A stretch of DNA of 64,000 nucleotides from an uncultured Eubacteriales bacterium (GTDB lineage Bacteria; Bacillota; Clostridia; Oscillospirales; Acutalibacteraceae): NCBI GenBank assembly GCA_900314795.1, contig OMWP01000001.1:80265-144264 (forward strand), written 5' to 3'. The position numbers and the translations under genes are program-made. Below the pieces are notes generated by a model, which saw only the letters and a list, made by a program, of their open reading frames with translations, ran no database searches and had not been told where the DNA came from. Of this stretch, positions 15,773 to 24,787 are shown one piece after another; positions within the stretch are counted from its first letter, which is position 1; each line of letters begins with the position of its first letter.

Positions 15773-16228
15773 CTACAGCTCTTTGATCAGCTTGACAAAT
15801 CTGCCGTATTCATCCTCCCCGATGTGAACGATCCTGTCAAAGCCCATCTGAGTATACAATCGCAGTGCAGGATCATTGTCTAAATCCACGCCGACGGACA
15901 GCTCGCGAAAGCCTTCCTGCTGTGCTTTGCGGATGATGAAATCCACGAGCTTTTTACCGATCCCCTGTCTGCGATATTCGTCCTTTACGATCAGGCGCGA
16001 AACATACAATCGTCTGTCGGGGATGGTATACTGCGGATCGCCGGCATCGGTAACGATGGATATCTCTCCGATATAGTCGCCGTCGATCCGATAGATGTAG
16101 GTTGTGCGGATTTCCTCACGCATTTCCCTGAGAAACTGCGCGGCAAGCTCGCCTTGCTTGTGCATATCCCAAATGTTACCGCACTTGTCAAGCTCTGACA
16201 GATCAAGCCTGATAATATCATCCTTCAT
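15773..16228 (-). CDS. GNAT-family N-acetyltransferase
   Basis: 151 residues from ATG 16228 (GAGG upstream; overlaps the YczE stop by 11 bp). Acetyl-CoA loop EYRRQGIGKKLVDF (R/Q-x-x-G-x-G/A type) preceded by strand RLYVSRLIV, then the family ending LYTQMGFD. Substrate unknown. Last gene of a tightly packed minus-strand unit with YczE, phosphoesterase and BMP genes. Confidence 0.85.
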   Translation of the reverse strand: MKDDIIRLDLSELDKCGNIWDMHKQGELAAQFLREMREEIRTTYIYRIDGDYIGEISIVTDAGDPQYTIPDRRLYVSRLIVKDEYRRQGIGKKLVDFIIRKAQQEGFRELSVGVDLDNDPALRLYTQMGFDRIVHIGEDEYGRFVKLIKEL

Positions 16229-16886
16229 CTTTCTTTTCCTCTTTCGGTTTGCCGAGCATCGGCTGAGCGACATGAACATTGAAGAAGGTGATCAGCGGAC
16301 CCATGAAGAACGCGGTGATGATCGTGCCGACGCCGACGGAGCCGAAGATCCCGGTAAGGTTCTGTCCGGCGAGCAGCAGCAGGATCACGCCCAGCGTCAC
16401 GCAGACAAGGTCGCAGATCACACGGCAGTAGGCGAACTTGAGCTTATGCTGCCGCTGTGACCAGACCAGCGCGACCGCGTCATAGGTGGACACGCCGAGA
16501 TCGGCGGTAAAATACAGCGCCGACGACAGGCACAGGATCACGATCGCGATGAGAAGGATCACGATCCGCAGCCACACAGGCGCGTCGGGCATGAGCTTTT
16601 CACACAAGCCCTGAGAGAACTCGACGATATAGCCGAGCAGAAAGAGGTTGATGAAGGTGGCGATACCGATCTTTTTGCGGTCAAAGATCAGCGCGAACAA
16701 CAGCAAAATCGCGTTCACGATCACATACAGCGTGCCGAAGCGGATCGGGATGACCGCGTCCAGACCGCTCATCAGCGACTGGAACGGATCGACGCCGAGG
16801 GCGGCAAACTTGAACATGCCGACGCTGACGCCGCAGATCACGACGCCCAAAATACTCATGATGATCCTCTTGACCATTTGACTCAT
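16218..16886 (-). CDS. YczE/YyaS/YitT-type integral membrane protein
   Basis: 222 residues, about six membrane helices. Typical family segments: ICGVSVGMFKFAALGVDPFQ at the N-terminus, LYFTADLGVSTYDAV in the middle and GSVGVGTIITAFFMGPLI near the end. Function unproven; family members are sometimes linked to secretion or antibiotic maturation. Start overlaps the phosphoesterase stop by 4 bp (ATGA), which indicates translational coupling. Confidence 0.82.
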   Translation of the reverse strand: MSQMVKRIIMSILGVVICGVSVGMFKFAALGVDPFQSLMSGLDAVIPIRFGTLYVIVNAILLLFALIFDRKKIGIATFINLFLLGYIVEFSQGLCEKLMPDAPVWLRIVILLIAIVILCLSSALYFTADLGVSTYDAVALVWSQRQHKLKFAYCRVICDLVCVTLGVILLLLAGQNLTGIFGSVGVGTIITAFFMGPLITFFNVHVAQPMLGKPKEEKKDEG

Positions 16887-17485
16887 ATTCCCTGCTCCTT
16901 TGTATCGATGACCGCGTGCTCAAAGGCGTTGATCACGATGGTTTTGCCGTGCTGATCGCGCTGCGGAACGCGAAAATCATAATTGCGATGGATGTGCCCG
17001 TGGATGAAATACGACGGTTCATATTTGTCCATCAGGGTGTGAAAGCATTGGAACCCCCTGTGGGGGATCGTCTCAAAATCGTTGAGCCCGAAGGCGGCGG
17101 CATGGGTGAGCAATATATCAAAGCCGTGGTGCTTTTTCAGCGGCAGCCAGAGCTTGCGGATACGGCTTTTCATCTGCCGTTCGGTATACATATACGCGCC
17201 GTCGCGGTATCGGTTGGCGCCGCCGAGTCCGAGGATCCGCACACCGCCGACCGTAACAATGCTGTCATCGGCGCAGATACATCCCTGCGGATCGCGGCCG
17301 TAGCTGTCATCGTGGTTGCCGTGGACATAGACCAGCGGACAGCGCGCCATCGTGACCAAAAACTCCAGATACTCGGGTCTGAGATCGCCGCAGGACAGGA
17401 TCAGATCGAACGCGTCCAAAATGCCGGGTCGGTAGTATTCGTAGTAACGGTCGGACGGTACGTCGGACACTGCGAGTATCTTCAT
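16883..17485 (-). CDS. Calcineurin-like metallophosphoesterase
   Basis: 200 residues. Metal-site motifs: Asp in SDVPSD (motif I), GD (SCGDLRPEY), GNHDD, His in LLTHAAAFG, and GHIHRNY. Motif I lacks the usual His of DxH (it reads DVP), so one metal may be held differently; related small phosphoesterases carry similar changes. Predicted phosphodiesterase or phosphatase of unknown substrate, cytosolic. Overlaps both neighbours by 4 bp. Confidence 0.85.
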   Translation of the reverse strand: MKILAVSDVPSDRYYEYYRPGILDAFDLILSCGDLRPEYLEFLVTMARCPLVYVHGNHDDSYGRDPQGCICADDSIVTVGGVRILGLGGANRYRDGAYMYTERQMKSRIRKLWLPLKKHHGFDILLTHAAAFGLNDFETIPHRGFQCFHTLMDKYEPSYFIHGHIHRNYDFRVPQRDQHGKTIVINAFEHAVIDTKEQGI

Positions 17486-19434
17486 GCTTTTGTTCCCTCT
17501 TTCTGTTCCGCGCTCATTCTCGCCTGTCGGATGCCCACCATATCCACGGTCGCCTTGCCGACGTCGGAGAGCTCGTCATAGGTCGGGATACTGCCGATGA
17601 CATTATCCGCCAGATAGTCCATGCTGATGATCTGCTCCAAGCTCAGCTCATGCTGGCGCGAGCCGATGATCTCACCGCTTTGGGTATAGAAGGGCGTGAG
17701 GAAGGGCTTACCGGCGCCGTTGATCAGACTGCTGCGGAAGAAATCGGCGTAGCGGCGTGACGGGAGCGGTAAGGCGGGGGCGTATTCGATATCGACGACG
17801 CCCGCGGACATGCCCCAGTAATAATTCAGCGCGCGTGCCGTGTTGATGTATTCGCTCTTGATGGTTTTATCCAGCGCGGAGCGCAGGATCTTCTCATAAT
17901 ACACGCCCCACTTCCACACGGGGACGGCAAGCAGATCGGTCTTGTCGCGTCCGATGTGGGACAGCCCGAAGCTGTGGCGGTCATCCTCGATATAGCGCGC
18001 GGTATCCTGTGAGGAAATCAGATGGATGTGCTGACGATTCAGCGACAACGCCGCCTCCTTGGCGCCCTTGACAGACGACCATTCGAGAAACACCTTGGTG
18101 CGGGGATTTGCCATCTGCGCGCCGAGGGCAAAGGCGTTGATGCCCGCGATCTGGCCGTAGATCGGATAGTCGCAGACGTAGCCCAGCCTGCCGCTCTTTG
18201 TCATTGAGCCCGCCAGCACGCCGAGGATGAACTTGACCTCATACATCCGCGGATAATAGGTGCGGACATAGCGGTGCGAGGTGTTCAGCGAGCAATTCAT
18301 CACAACGGTATCGGGATACTCCACCGCGGCGCGCAGAGAGGCGTTGAGCATACGGGGCGACACCGTAAAGATGATCCTGTTGCCGTCGCGTATCGCCCTC
18401 TCCAGCACCTCGAAGGCGTCCCTCTCACCGTCGCAGATATAGACGGAGGTATCGACCTGATCGCCGAGAACGGTCTGGGCGTGCTTTCTGCCCATTTCAT
18501 GGTCGCTGATCCAGCCCGACTTTTCGGGCACGATATCATAGACGAAGGCGGCTTTGAGCTTGGGGGGCTTTGCGATGGGCAAGACCTTTGACAGCACCGA
18601 CTGCTTCTTCTCCTGTGAGGGAGTCGCTTTGAGCTCGATGACGTCGTCCTGCTCCTTGAGCGTGATCTCCTCCCATATCTTTTTGAGGTTGATACGGATG
18701 GTATCCTCCCCCGCGTTTTGCAGTTCATAATAGCCGTAGATACGGATATACGCCAGCATCGCGTCACCGACGGTGGTCTTCAATTTGTCGCCGCCGTTCT
18801 CTTTGTATGCCTTTTCAAAAAAGTAATAGGCGCTCGAGAATCGCCTCTGTTCCTCGATACTCCAGTATTCATCGAACGGCTTGCCCATATAGCGGAGCAG
18901 CTCTCTGTAGCCGCCGCGCTTGGAGCACTCGATAAAGTTGATCTTGGTATAGCGGTTGAACTCCAGATACTCATAATAGAGCCGCACCTCTTCACTGTCG
19001 GTTTTCTCGGGCATGATGCGGATCACATCGGCGGGGATGCTGTAGGCGTCGCAGTATTTGAGCACGCTGACGCGCTTGTTGCCCTCCTCGACATAATAGC
19101 GGTTGAGGTACTCATAGACCTTGATCGGCTCGCGGATACCCTCGCTGATATGCGAGCGATAAAGCGCCTCCCACTTGTCGGCAAACTCCGTCCCCTCCTC
19201 AAGGAGCGGAAAAAAGCTCGCGGAAAAGGCATTGAGCCTGCCGCTCGTCTTGGTGCCGACGATGAACCACACGGGGATCTGGAGCACGCCGAGACGGATC
19301 CCCGTCAGTGCCTTTTCGGGCGGGATGAGCTCATCCAGCGCCGGCAGATAGGGATCCTCGTTTTTGGCGATTTTAGCGCGGACTTCCTTTTGTCCGAGCT
19401 TGAGGGCTTCTTTATAATACAATTCCTGTTGCAT
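17482..19434 (-). CDS. Cytosolic BMP-family ligand-binding protein with ParB-like N-terminal domain
   Basis: 650 residues. The C-terminal part (about 290-560) resembles basic membrane protein/Med/PnrA nucleoside-binding domains (AAFVYDIVPEKSGW, GRKHAQTVLGD, GRLGYVCDYPIYGQIAGINA). The N-terminal part includes a ParB/Srx-like segment (EPIKVYEYLNRYYVEEGNKR, about 100-120). No signal peptide or lipobox is present, so despite the usual annotation it is not a classic ABC lipoprotein and is more likely an intracellular sensor, like Bacillus Med. Promoter-proximal gene of the unit with the phosphoesterase, YczE and GNAT genes; ribosome site CAGGAG. Ligand unknown. Confidence 0.78.
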   Translation of the reverse strand: MQQELYYKEALKLGQKEVRAKIAKNEDPYLPALDELIPPEKALTGIRLGVLQIPVWFIVGTKTSGRLNAFSASFFPLLEEGTEFADKWEALYRSHISEGIREPIKVYEYLNRYYVEEGNKRVSVLKYCDAYSIPADVIRIMPEKTDSEEVRLYYEYLEFNRYTKINFIECSKRGGYRELLRYMGKPFDEYWSIEEQRRFSSAYYFFEKAYKENGGDKLKTTVGDAMLAYIRIYGYYELQNAGEDTIRINLKKIWEEITLKEQDDVIELKATPSQEKKQSVLSKVLPIAKPPKLKAAFVYDIVPEKSGWISDHEMGRKHAQTVLGDQVDTSVYICDGERDAFEVLERAIRDGNRIIFTVSPRMLNASLRAAVEYPDTVVMNCSLNTSHRYVRTYYPRMYEVKFILGVLAGSMTKSGRLGYVCDYPIYGQIAGINAFALGAQMANPRTKVFLEWSSVKGAKEAALSLNRQHIHLISSQDTARYIEDDRHSFGLSHIGRDKTDLLAVPVWKWGVYYEKILRSALDKTIKSEYINTARALNYYWGMSAGVVDIEYAPALPLPSRRYADFFRSSLINGAGKPFLTPFYTQSGEIIGSRQHELSLEQIISMDYLADNVIGSIPTYDELSDVGKATVDMVGIRQARMSAEQKEGTKA

Positions 19435-19496
19435 CTGAATCTCCTGTTATATAGCAATCGAGAATCCATGATCTCTGATCGATCCTCGGTTGCCTA

Positions 19497-19530
19497 AAAA
19501 GCTCCTGTGCAAAAAGCATAGGAGCTTTCG
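19497..19530 (-). terminator. Terminator of the GH2-side operon
   Basis: On the minus strand, AAAGCTCCTATGC and GCACAGGAGCTTT pair around a T-rich loop and are followed by TTAGG, just past the GH2 stop at 19534. Confidence 0.8.
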
Positions 19531-19533
19531 GTA

Positions 19534-21960
19534 TCAATACAATGATGATCGGGCAGATATACGAAAGTCAACGCTGACGCTCTCACAGCCGTCCGCCGTA
19601 AGGGTGAGGGTCGCTTTGCCCTTTTTGCCCTTTGTGCGGACATACACGCCGCCCATACCGGCGCGCAGGAGCACGGGGCTCTCGGCGATCAGCTCGATTC
19701 CTCCGCTGACCTGTGCCCCGACCGTGCCGAAGAAGTACGGCAGGGTGTTGCCGTTCTGATCGGTCATGCGGATGCGTACCGCCGCCACATCATAGGTCTT
19801 GTCCTCGATAAGCTCGGTGTGATCGACCTCGACGGCGAGCACGCGCTTTTCAAATGGCGCGACCTTCAGCTCCTTGACGAGCTTACCGTTTTTGTATGCC
19901 TCGAATCGGAACATCACGCTCTTGTCGCCCCAGTTGCCGATATACTTGCCGTACAGACGGTAGGCGGCGTCATGGTCCATGCCGTAGCGCATCATCAGAT
20001 ACGCCGCCTTGCTCTTCGCCCCGGCCGACAGATTGTTCATACCGAAGCGCGAGCTTTCATTGAGGATATCCTTGACGAATTCCGCCTGTATTTCCGCAAA
20101 ATCCTCGTTCTCGGCGATACTGTCGCCGATATAATCGGTGATCTCGATGGGCGGGTATGCCAGATGCGGAAAGTCCGTTCCCTCATGCGTATATTCACAG
20201 ATAAAGCTGTCATTCTTATAGAAGCGGACGCTGTCGGCGTTGGTGAGGATATAGACGCGGCCGCGGTTGGTGGCAGGGTGGTCGCCGATATCCATCGACG
20301 AGCTCAGCCTGAGGATCGGCTCCTTGCTGTCCTGAACGGCGTAGAGCTCCGCCGCGAGCTTTTTGTTGCGGAACATATCGCACACGCCGTGGTAGCAGAT
20401 ACGGTCGCCCGAGCCGAACTCCTTGTGGGTGTTATAGTCGAACATGCACCATGCAAAGGAGCCCGCGATATCATCATGGGACGCGACGGCGTCCAACACG
20501 CGGGCGTGACGGAGCATGTGCTCAAGGCGGTGCTCCTCGTCATCGAACGCCTTGGTGGAATACATGTGACCGCCGTACTCCGAGATCAGATACGCCTTGT
20601 CCATGTCGGAGGTGACATCCCTCTTCGGCTCACAGCCGGGCTGTATGCCGTCGTGGACAAAGTCATTGTAGGTATACACATCCTCGAGCAGCTCGCTGTT
20701 CTTGTGACAGCGCACACCGCCCGTCGCACGGGTGGAATCCAGACTGCGGGCGGCTTCATTGGTTCTGACATAAAAATCATGGTCGTCCTGACTCTCGTTG
20801 ATCCTTACGCCCCAGAGGATGATCGAGGGGTGATTGCGGTACTCACGCACCATCTCCCTGACCGCCTCCACGCCGACGTCCTTCCATTCCTCATCGCCCA
20901 GATTCTGCCATCCCGGCGCCTCGGTAAAGACGGGCATACCCAACTCGTCACAGCGCCCGATAAAATGGTGCGACTGCGGATAATGAGAGGTGCGCACGGC
21001 GTTACAGCCCAGCTCATTTTTGAGGATATCCGCGTCGAGCCGCTGCATGGAGCGCGGCATCGCGTAACCGACATAGGGGTAAGACTGGTGGCGGTTCAGT
21101 CCGCGCAGCTTAAATTTTCTGCCGTTGAGATAGAAGCCGTCCTTCTTGAATTCCGCACGGCGGAAGCCGACCCTGCGGCTCAGCGTATCGATCACCTCGC
21201 CGTTTTTGATCAGCTCCGTTTTCAGCTCATAGAGCACGGGGCTGAGCGGATCCCACAGTCGGGCGCGCGGCACCGTGATCGTGTAATTGCCGCCGACCGG
21301 TACCGTGACCTCGCTGAGCGCAGTTTCCGCATCCTTTTGGGTCACGGACATGCGCACCTCGTCCGCCTCTCCGACAATGTCGATCTCGCAGTCGATCACG
21401 CCGTCAAAGCGCAGTCCGGCGACCAGACGCGGCTTTGCCTTTGACGACACACGGATCACATCGGGGACAGAGGGCTTTGCGAACACATCGTCAAGGTAGC
21501 TGTGCTCACGGTATTCGAGCCGCACCTCGCGGTACAAGCCGCCGTAGGTCAGGTAGTCGATGACCTTGCCGAAGGGCGGAAAATTCAGGCTCTCCCTCGT
21601 GTCGAGCTCCACTGTGAGCAGCGGGGTCGGGTTATCGGTGACAAGCTCAAACTCAAAGGCGGTATAGCCGCCCTTATGCTCGCCGATCAGCTCGCCGTCG
21701 AGGTACACCTTGGCATCATGCGCCGCGGCTGAGAAGCAGATGAACGCGCGTCTGCTGCCGCGGTCGGACAGATCGAGCCGCCTGCGGTAGCCGCAGACCA
21801 TCTGATAGATGCTCTCGTCAAAATAATGGAAGGGCATCACCTTGCAGGTGTGGGGCAGGCGAACGATCTCAATGTCTGCCTCTCCCCCACCGCTCAAAAA
21901 ATCACTGCTGAATCGAGGGGTGAACTCCCAATCGTTGTTGATATCAATGAGTTTTCTCAT
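19534..21960 (-). CDS. Glycoside hydrolase family 2 (beta-galactosidase-like)
   Basis: 808 residues from ATG 21960; an in-frame GTG at 21972, 2 bp past the previous gene, is an alternative. Domains in order: sugar-binding jelly roll, Ig-like, TIM barrel, then Ig-like C-terminal domains. Acid/base Glu lies in LWGVRINESQD and the nucleophile Glu in LISEYGGHMYS. No signal peptide, so it acts on imported oligosaccharides. Last gene of the galactoside operon; beta-galactosidase is the best guess from context, but GH2 also includes beta-glucuronidases and mannosidases. Confidence 0.85.
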   Translation of the reverse strand: MRKLIDINNDWEFTPRFSSDFLSGGGEADIEIVRLPHTCKVMPFHYFDESIYQMVCGYRRRLDLSDRGSRRAFICFSAAAHDAKVYLDGELIGEHKGGYTAFEFELVTDNPTPLLTVELDTRESLNFPPFGKVIDYLTYGGLYREVRLEYREHSYLDDVFAKPSVPDVIRVSSKAKPRLVAGLRFDGVIDCEIDIVGEADEVRMSVTQKDAETALSEVTVPVGGNYTITVPRARLWDPLSPVLYELKTELIKNGEVIDTLSRRVGFRRAEFKKDGFYLNGRKFKLRGLNRHQSYPYVGYAMPRSMQRLDADILKNELGCNAVRTSHYPQSHHFIGRCDELGMPVFTEAPGWQNLGDEEWKDVGVEAVREMVREYRNHPSIILWGVRINESQDDHDFYVRTNEAARSLDSTRATGGVRCHKNSELLEDVYTYNDFVHDGIQPGCEPKRDVTSDMDKAYLISEYGGHMYSTKAFDDEEHRLEHMLRHARVLDAVASHDDIAGSFAWCMFDYNTHKEFGSGDRICYHGVCDMFRNKKLAAELYAVQDSKEPILRLSSSMDIGDHPATNRGRVYILTNADSVRFYKNDSFICEYTHEGTDFPHLAYPPIEITDYIGDSIAENEDFAEIQAEFVKDILNESSRFGMNNLSAGAKSKAAYLMMRYGMDHDAAYRLYGKYIGNWGDKSVMFRFEAYKNGKLVKELKVAPFEKRVLAVEVDHTELIEDKTYDVAAVRIRMTDQNGNTLPYFFGTVGAQVSGGIELIAESPVLLRAGMGGVYVRTKGKKGKATLTLTADGCESVSVDFRISARSSLY

Positions 21961-21973
21961 GGCTTTTCTCACT

Positions 21974-23827
21974 TTAATCGGTATTTTGGCAAAGGATCCA
22001 TAAGAATCCGTAGGGCTTGAGCCCGGTACCGAGACCCCTGACGTCTTCTCCGCTCAACAGCTCTTTTCCGAAGAGGACGGCATTAAAGTAAACGGTCTGT
22101 TCGGCATCGCTGAAATTGAAGAAGGCGTACAGGCTCTCTCCCTGATACTCACGCTTGATCCCTAAAACATGGTCGTTTTCGGTATCGATCACGGAAAAGT
22201 CCGCCGAGGCGGTGAACACCTTGTGCTGGCGTCGGATATCCTCCAGCGTCAGCAGCGCCTGATATACGGCGCCCTCGACCGACTTGCTATCATGACGCTT
22301 CTTCGCCTTGCTCCAATCGAGCCTGCCGCGGTGCAGATAGCGGCTGTCCGCCTTTTTATCGGGGTCATCATGATAGCTCTCGTCGTTGAGCTGCGCGATC
22401 TCGTCGCCGCTGTAGATGACGGGGATGCCGCTCTGGGTCAGCATATAGGCGTGGAGCATGATATCGCAGTCGAGCGCGGTTTTCAGCGCCTGTTTGTCAC
22501 CCTTCGACAACGCCGTTTCGATCCCGCACAGGCTGGCGGTCGTGCCGCAAAGGCGCGCGTCGCCGAGGCTTTCATCCTCATTATACAACTCACCGCGCGA
22601 GGGAGAGCCCTCGAATCTGCCGGTGAAATAATCGTTCAAAAATCTTTTATGCGGCACCTCGCTCATACCCAAGCCCCTCAGATAATCATAGTCGAGTCCC
22701 CAGCCGATGTCGTCGTGACACCGCAGATAGTTGAGGAACACATAGTCCTTGGGCAGCTCGCTGAGCTGCCGCGTCTGGCGGCTGAGCAGGCGCGTATCCT
22801 TGGTCGCCACGGTGTGCCATGTGCTCGCCATGGTGGTGACGTTGTACAGCATGTGGCACTCGGGCTTTTCCTTCGTGCCGAAATACGGCGCGACCTTACT
22901 GGGCTCCATCACGACCTCGCCGAGCAACAGCACCGACGGACAGACGATCTCACTGATAATGCGCATCATGCGCACGAGCTTGTGCACGGTCGGCAGATTG
23001 CGGCAGTTGGTGCCGAGCTCCTTCCAGATATAGGGCACCGCGTCGAGGCGGATGATGTCGATGCCGCGGTTGCACAGTGACAGCATATTGCACACCATGT
23101 CGTTGAATACGACGCAGTTGCCGTAGTTGAGATCCCACTGATAGGGATAGAAGGTGGTCATCACGATGTCGCCGCTGTCGAGCTGCGTGAAATTGCCCGG
23201 AGCGGTGGTCGGGAACACCTGCGGAACGGTGCGCTCGAACTCAAACGGAACGTCCCAGTTATCGAAGAAGAAATAGCGCTTTCTCGCGTCCTCGTCGCCC
23301 TCACGCGCCGCCTTAGCCCACGCGTGATCCTCGCTGGTGTGGTTCATCACAAAGTCAAGGCACACGCTGATATCGTTCTTGTGGCATGCGTCGGTGAGCG
23401 CTTCGAGATCCTTCATCGTACCCAGCTCGGGCTGTACACGGCGAAAATCCGCCACCGCGTAGCCGCCGTCGCTCCTGTCCTTGGGGCTTTTGAGCAGGGG
23501 CATCAGGTGCAAATAATTGACGCCGCTCTCCTTGATATAGTCGATCTTCTCCCTGACGCCCTTGAGGTTGTCGGCAAAGTTATCGACATAGAGCATCATG
23601 CCGACAAGGTCGTTGGTGCTGTACCAAAACGGCGTGCGCTCCCGTGCTCTGTCGCGTTTTTTGAGCGCTGTTCCGCGCTTTTGATAATAGTCATACATGG
23701 CGCCCGTCAACCAGTAGAACGCCTGCATATCGTTATTGTAAACCTCGCAGTACAGCCATTTGAGCTCGTCGAAACGGGCTTCAAAGCGATCCGCGAATTC
23801 CTTTTTCCACTGAGCGGTCTGCTTCAT
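21974..23827 (-). CDS. Amylosucrase-like GH13 enzyme (GH13_4)
   Basis: 617 residues, within the usual 620-650 range of amylosucrases. It has an N-terminal helical domain and a (beta/alpha)8 barrel. Conserved regions: DFVMNHTS, DIIRLDAVPYIWKE (nucleophile Asp262), LLLGEVVME (acid/base Glu304), YLRCHDDIGW (Asp372) and FEGSPSRGE, the last typical of this subfamily. Amylosucrases convert sucrose to alpha-glucan plus fructose; sucrose hydrolase or phosphorylase activity is possible. No signal peptide. It overlaps the fructokinase stop by 4 bp, which supports sucrose as substrate and fructose as product. Confidence 0.85.
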   Translation of the reverse strand: MKQTAQWKKEFADRFEARFDELKWLYCEVYNNDMQAFYWLTGAMYDYYQKRGTALKKRDRARERTPFWYSTNDLVGMMLYVDNFADNLKGVREKIDYIKESGVNYLHLMPLLKSPKDRSDGGYAVADFRRVQPELGTMKDLEALTDACHKNDISVCLDFVMNHTSEDHAWAKAAREGDEDARKRYFFFDNWDVPFEFERTVPQVFPTTAPGNFTQLDSGDIVMTTFYPYQWDLNYGNCVVFNDMVCNMLSLCNRGIDIIRLDAVPYIWKELGTNCRNLPTVHKLVRMMRIISEIVCPSVLLLGEVVMEPSKVAPYFGTKEKPECHMLYNVTTMASTWHTVATKDTRLLSRQTRQLSELPKDYVFLNYLRCHDDIGWGLDYDYLRGLGMSEVPHKRFLNDYFTGRFEGSPSRGELYNEDESLGDARLCGTTASLCGIETALSKGDKQALKTALDCDIMLHAYMLTQSGIPVIYSGDEIAQLNDESYHDDPDKKADSRYLHRGRLDWSKAKKRHDSKSVEGAVYQALLTLEDIRRQHKVFTASADFSVIDTENDHVLGIKREYQGESLYAFFNFSDAEQTVYFNAVLFGKELLSGEDVRGLGTGLKPYGFLWILCQNTD

Positions 23828-24771
23828 CCCATCACCTCGCTGAGGGTCGGCATCGCGGGGATCGCGCCGCTGCGAGAGGTGGTGACGCTCGCCGCTTTGT
23901 TGGCGAAGATGACCAGCTCCCTGATCTCGTCCTCACTCAGCTCGGAGGGCTTATATGTTCCGAGCCGCGCCATGCCGCTGAGGAACGCGCCGAAGAAGGT
24001 GTCGCCCGCGCCGTTGGTATCGGCGACCTTGACCTTGACGCCCTCGCAGAAGCCGGTGCGGTCGCCGAAGCGATAGTACGCGCCCTTTGCGCCGAGGGTC
24101 AGCAGGATCAGCGGGATCCCGTAGGTGTCCGCTAAATACGCCGTGCCCTTTTCGGGATCGTCGGTATCGGCGAGAAGAGGCAGCTCCTCGTCGGATATCT
24201 TCAATATATCGACAATGCTCAGAGGCATTTTCATCTGCGTCAACGCGTCGTCAAGGCTGTCCCAGAGGCTTGCGCGGTAGTTCGGATCATAGGTAACGGT
24301 CGCGCCCAAGTTCTTCGCCCTTAAAGCGGCGTTGAAGGTCGCGGTACGGGAGGGATCCTCGGTCATGCTCACGGAACCGAAGTGGAGGATACGGGTGTTT
24401 TTGAGCGTATCATCACTGATCTCGCTCTCGGACAAGAGCGTATCGGCAAAGCCCCTGCGGTAAAAGGCAAAGTCACGCTCGCCGCTCTCCTGCAGCGATA
24501 CGACTGCCAGCGTGGTGTTCGCCTTGTCGGTGATGATCATATCGTCGGCGTTGACGCCGTTTTGCTTGACGGTATCGACCAGGAGCTTTCCGAACGCGTC
24601 GTTGCCGACCTTGCCGATGAACGCGGTTTTCGCGCCGAGCTTTGCGGCGGCGACGGCTACGTTGGCGGGAGCGCCGCCGGGAAAGGCGGTATAGACAGGG
24701 ATCCCCTGATCGGATACGCCTGTCTGGGTCAGATCGATCAGCATCTCGCCGATCGTGAGGATATCAAACAT
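23824..24771 (-). CDS. scrK: Fructokinase, PfkB family
   Basis: 315 residues from ATG 24771 (CAGGTGAT upstream; an earlier frame start at 24924 reads through galT and is not used). PfkB signatures: N-terminal GGAPANVAVAAAKLG and C-terminal DTNGAGDTFFGAF with the catalytic Asp. Phosphorylates fructose to fructose-6-phosphate. Placed between galT and the amylosucrase-like gene, so it would take the fructose freed from sucrose. Other sugar kinases share the fold; fructose is inferred from sequence type and context. Confidence 0.88.
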   Translation of the reverse strand: MFDILTIGEMLIDLTQTGVSDQGIPVYTAFPGGAPANVAVAAAKLGAKTAFIGKVGNDAFGKLLVDTVKQNGVNADDMIITDKANTTLAVVSLQESGERDFAFYRRGFADTLLSESEISDDTLKNTRILHFGSVSMTEDPSRTATFNAALRAKNLGATVTYDPNYRASLWDSLDDALTQMKMPLSIVDILKISDEELPLLADTDDPEKGTAYLADTYGIPLILLTLGAKGAYYRFGDRTGFCEGVKVKVADTNGAGDTFFGAFLSGMARLGTYKPSELSEDEIRELVIFANKAASVTTSRSGAIPAMPTLSEVMG

Positions 24772-24787
24772 CAAATCACCTGTTTCG

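Noticed and set aside
19819..21444. 541-residue + strand frame
   Set aside because: Antisense to the GH2 gene; shadow composition.
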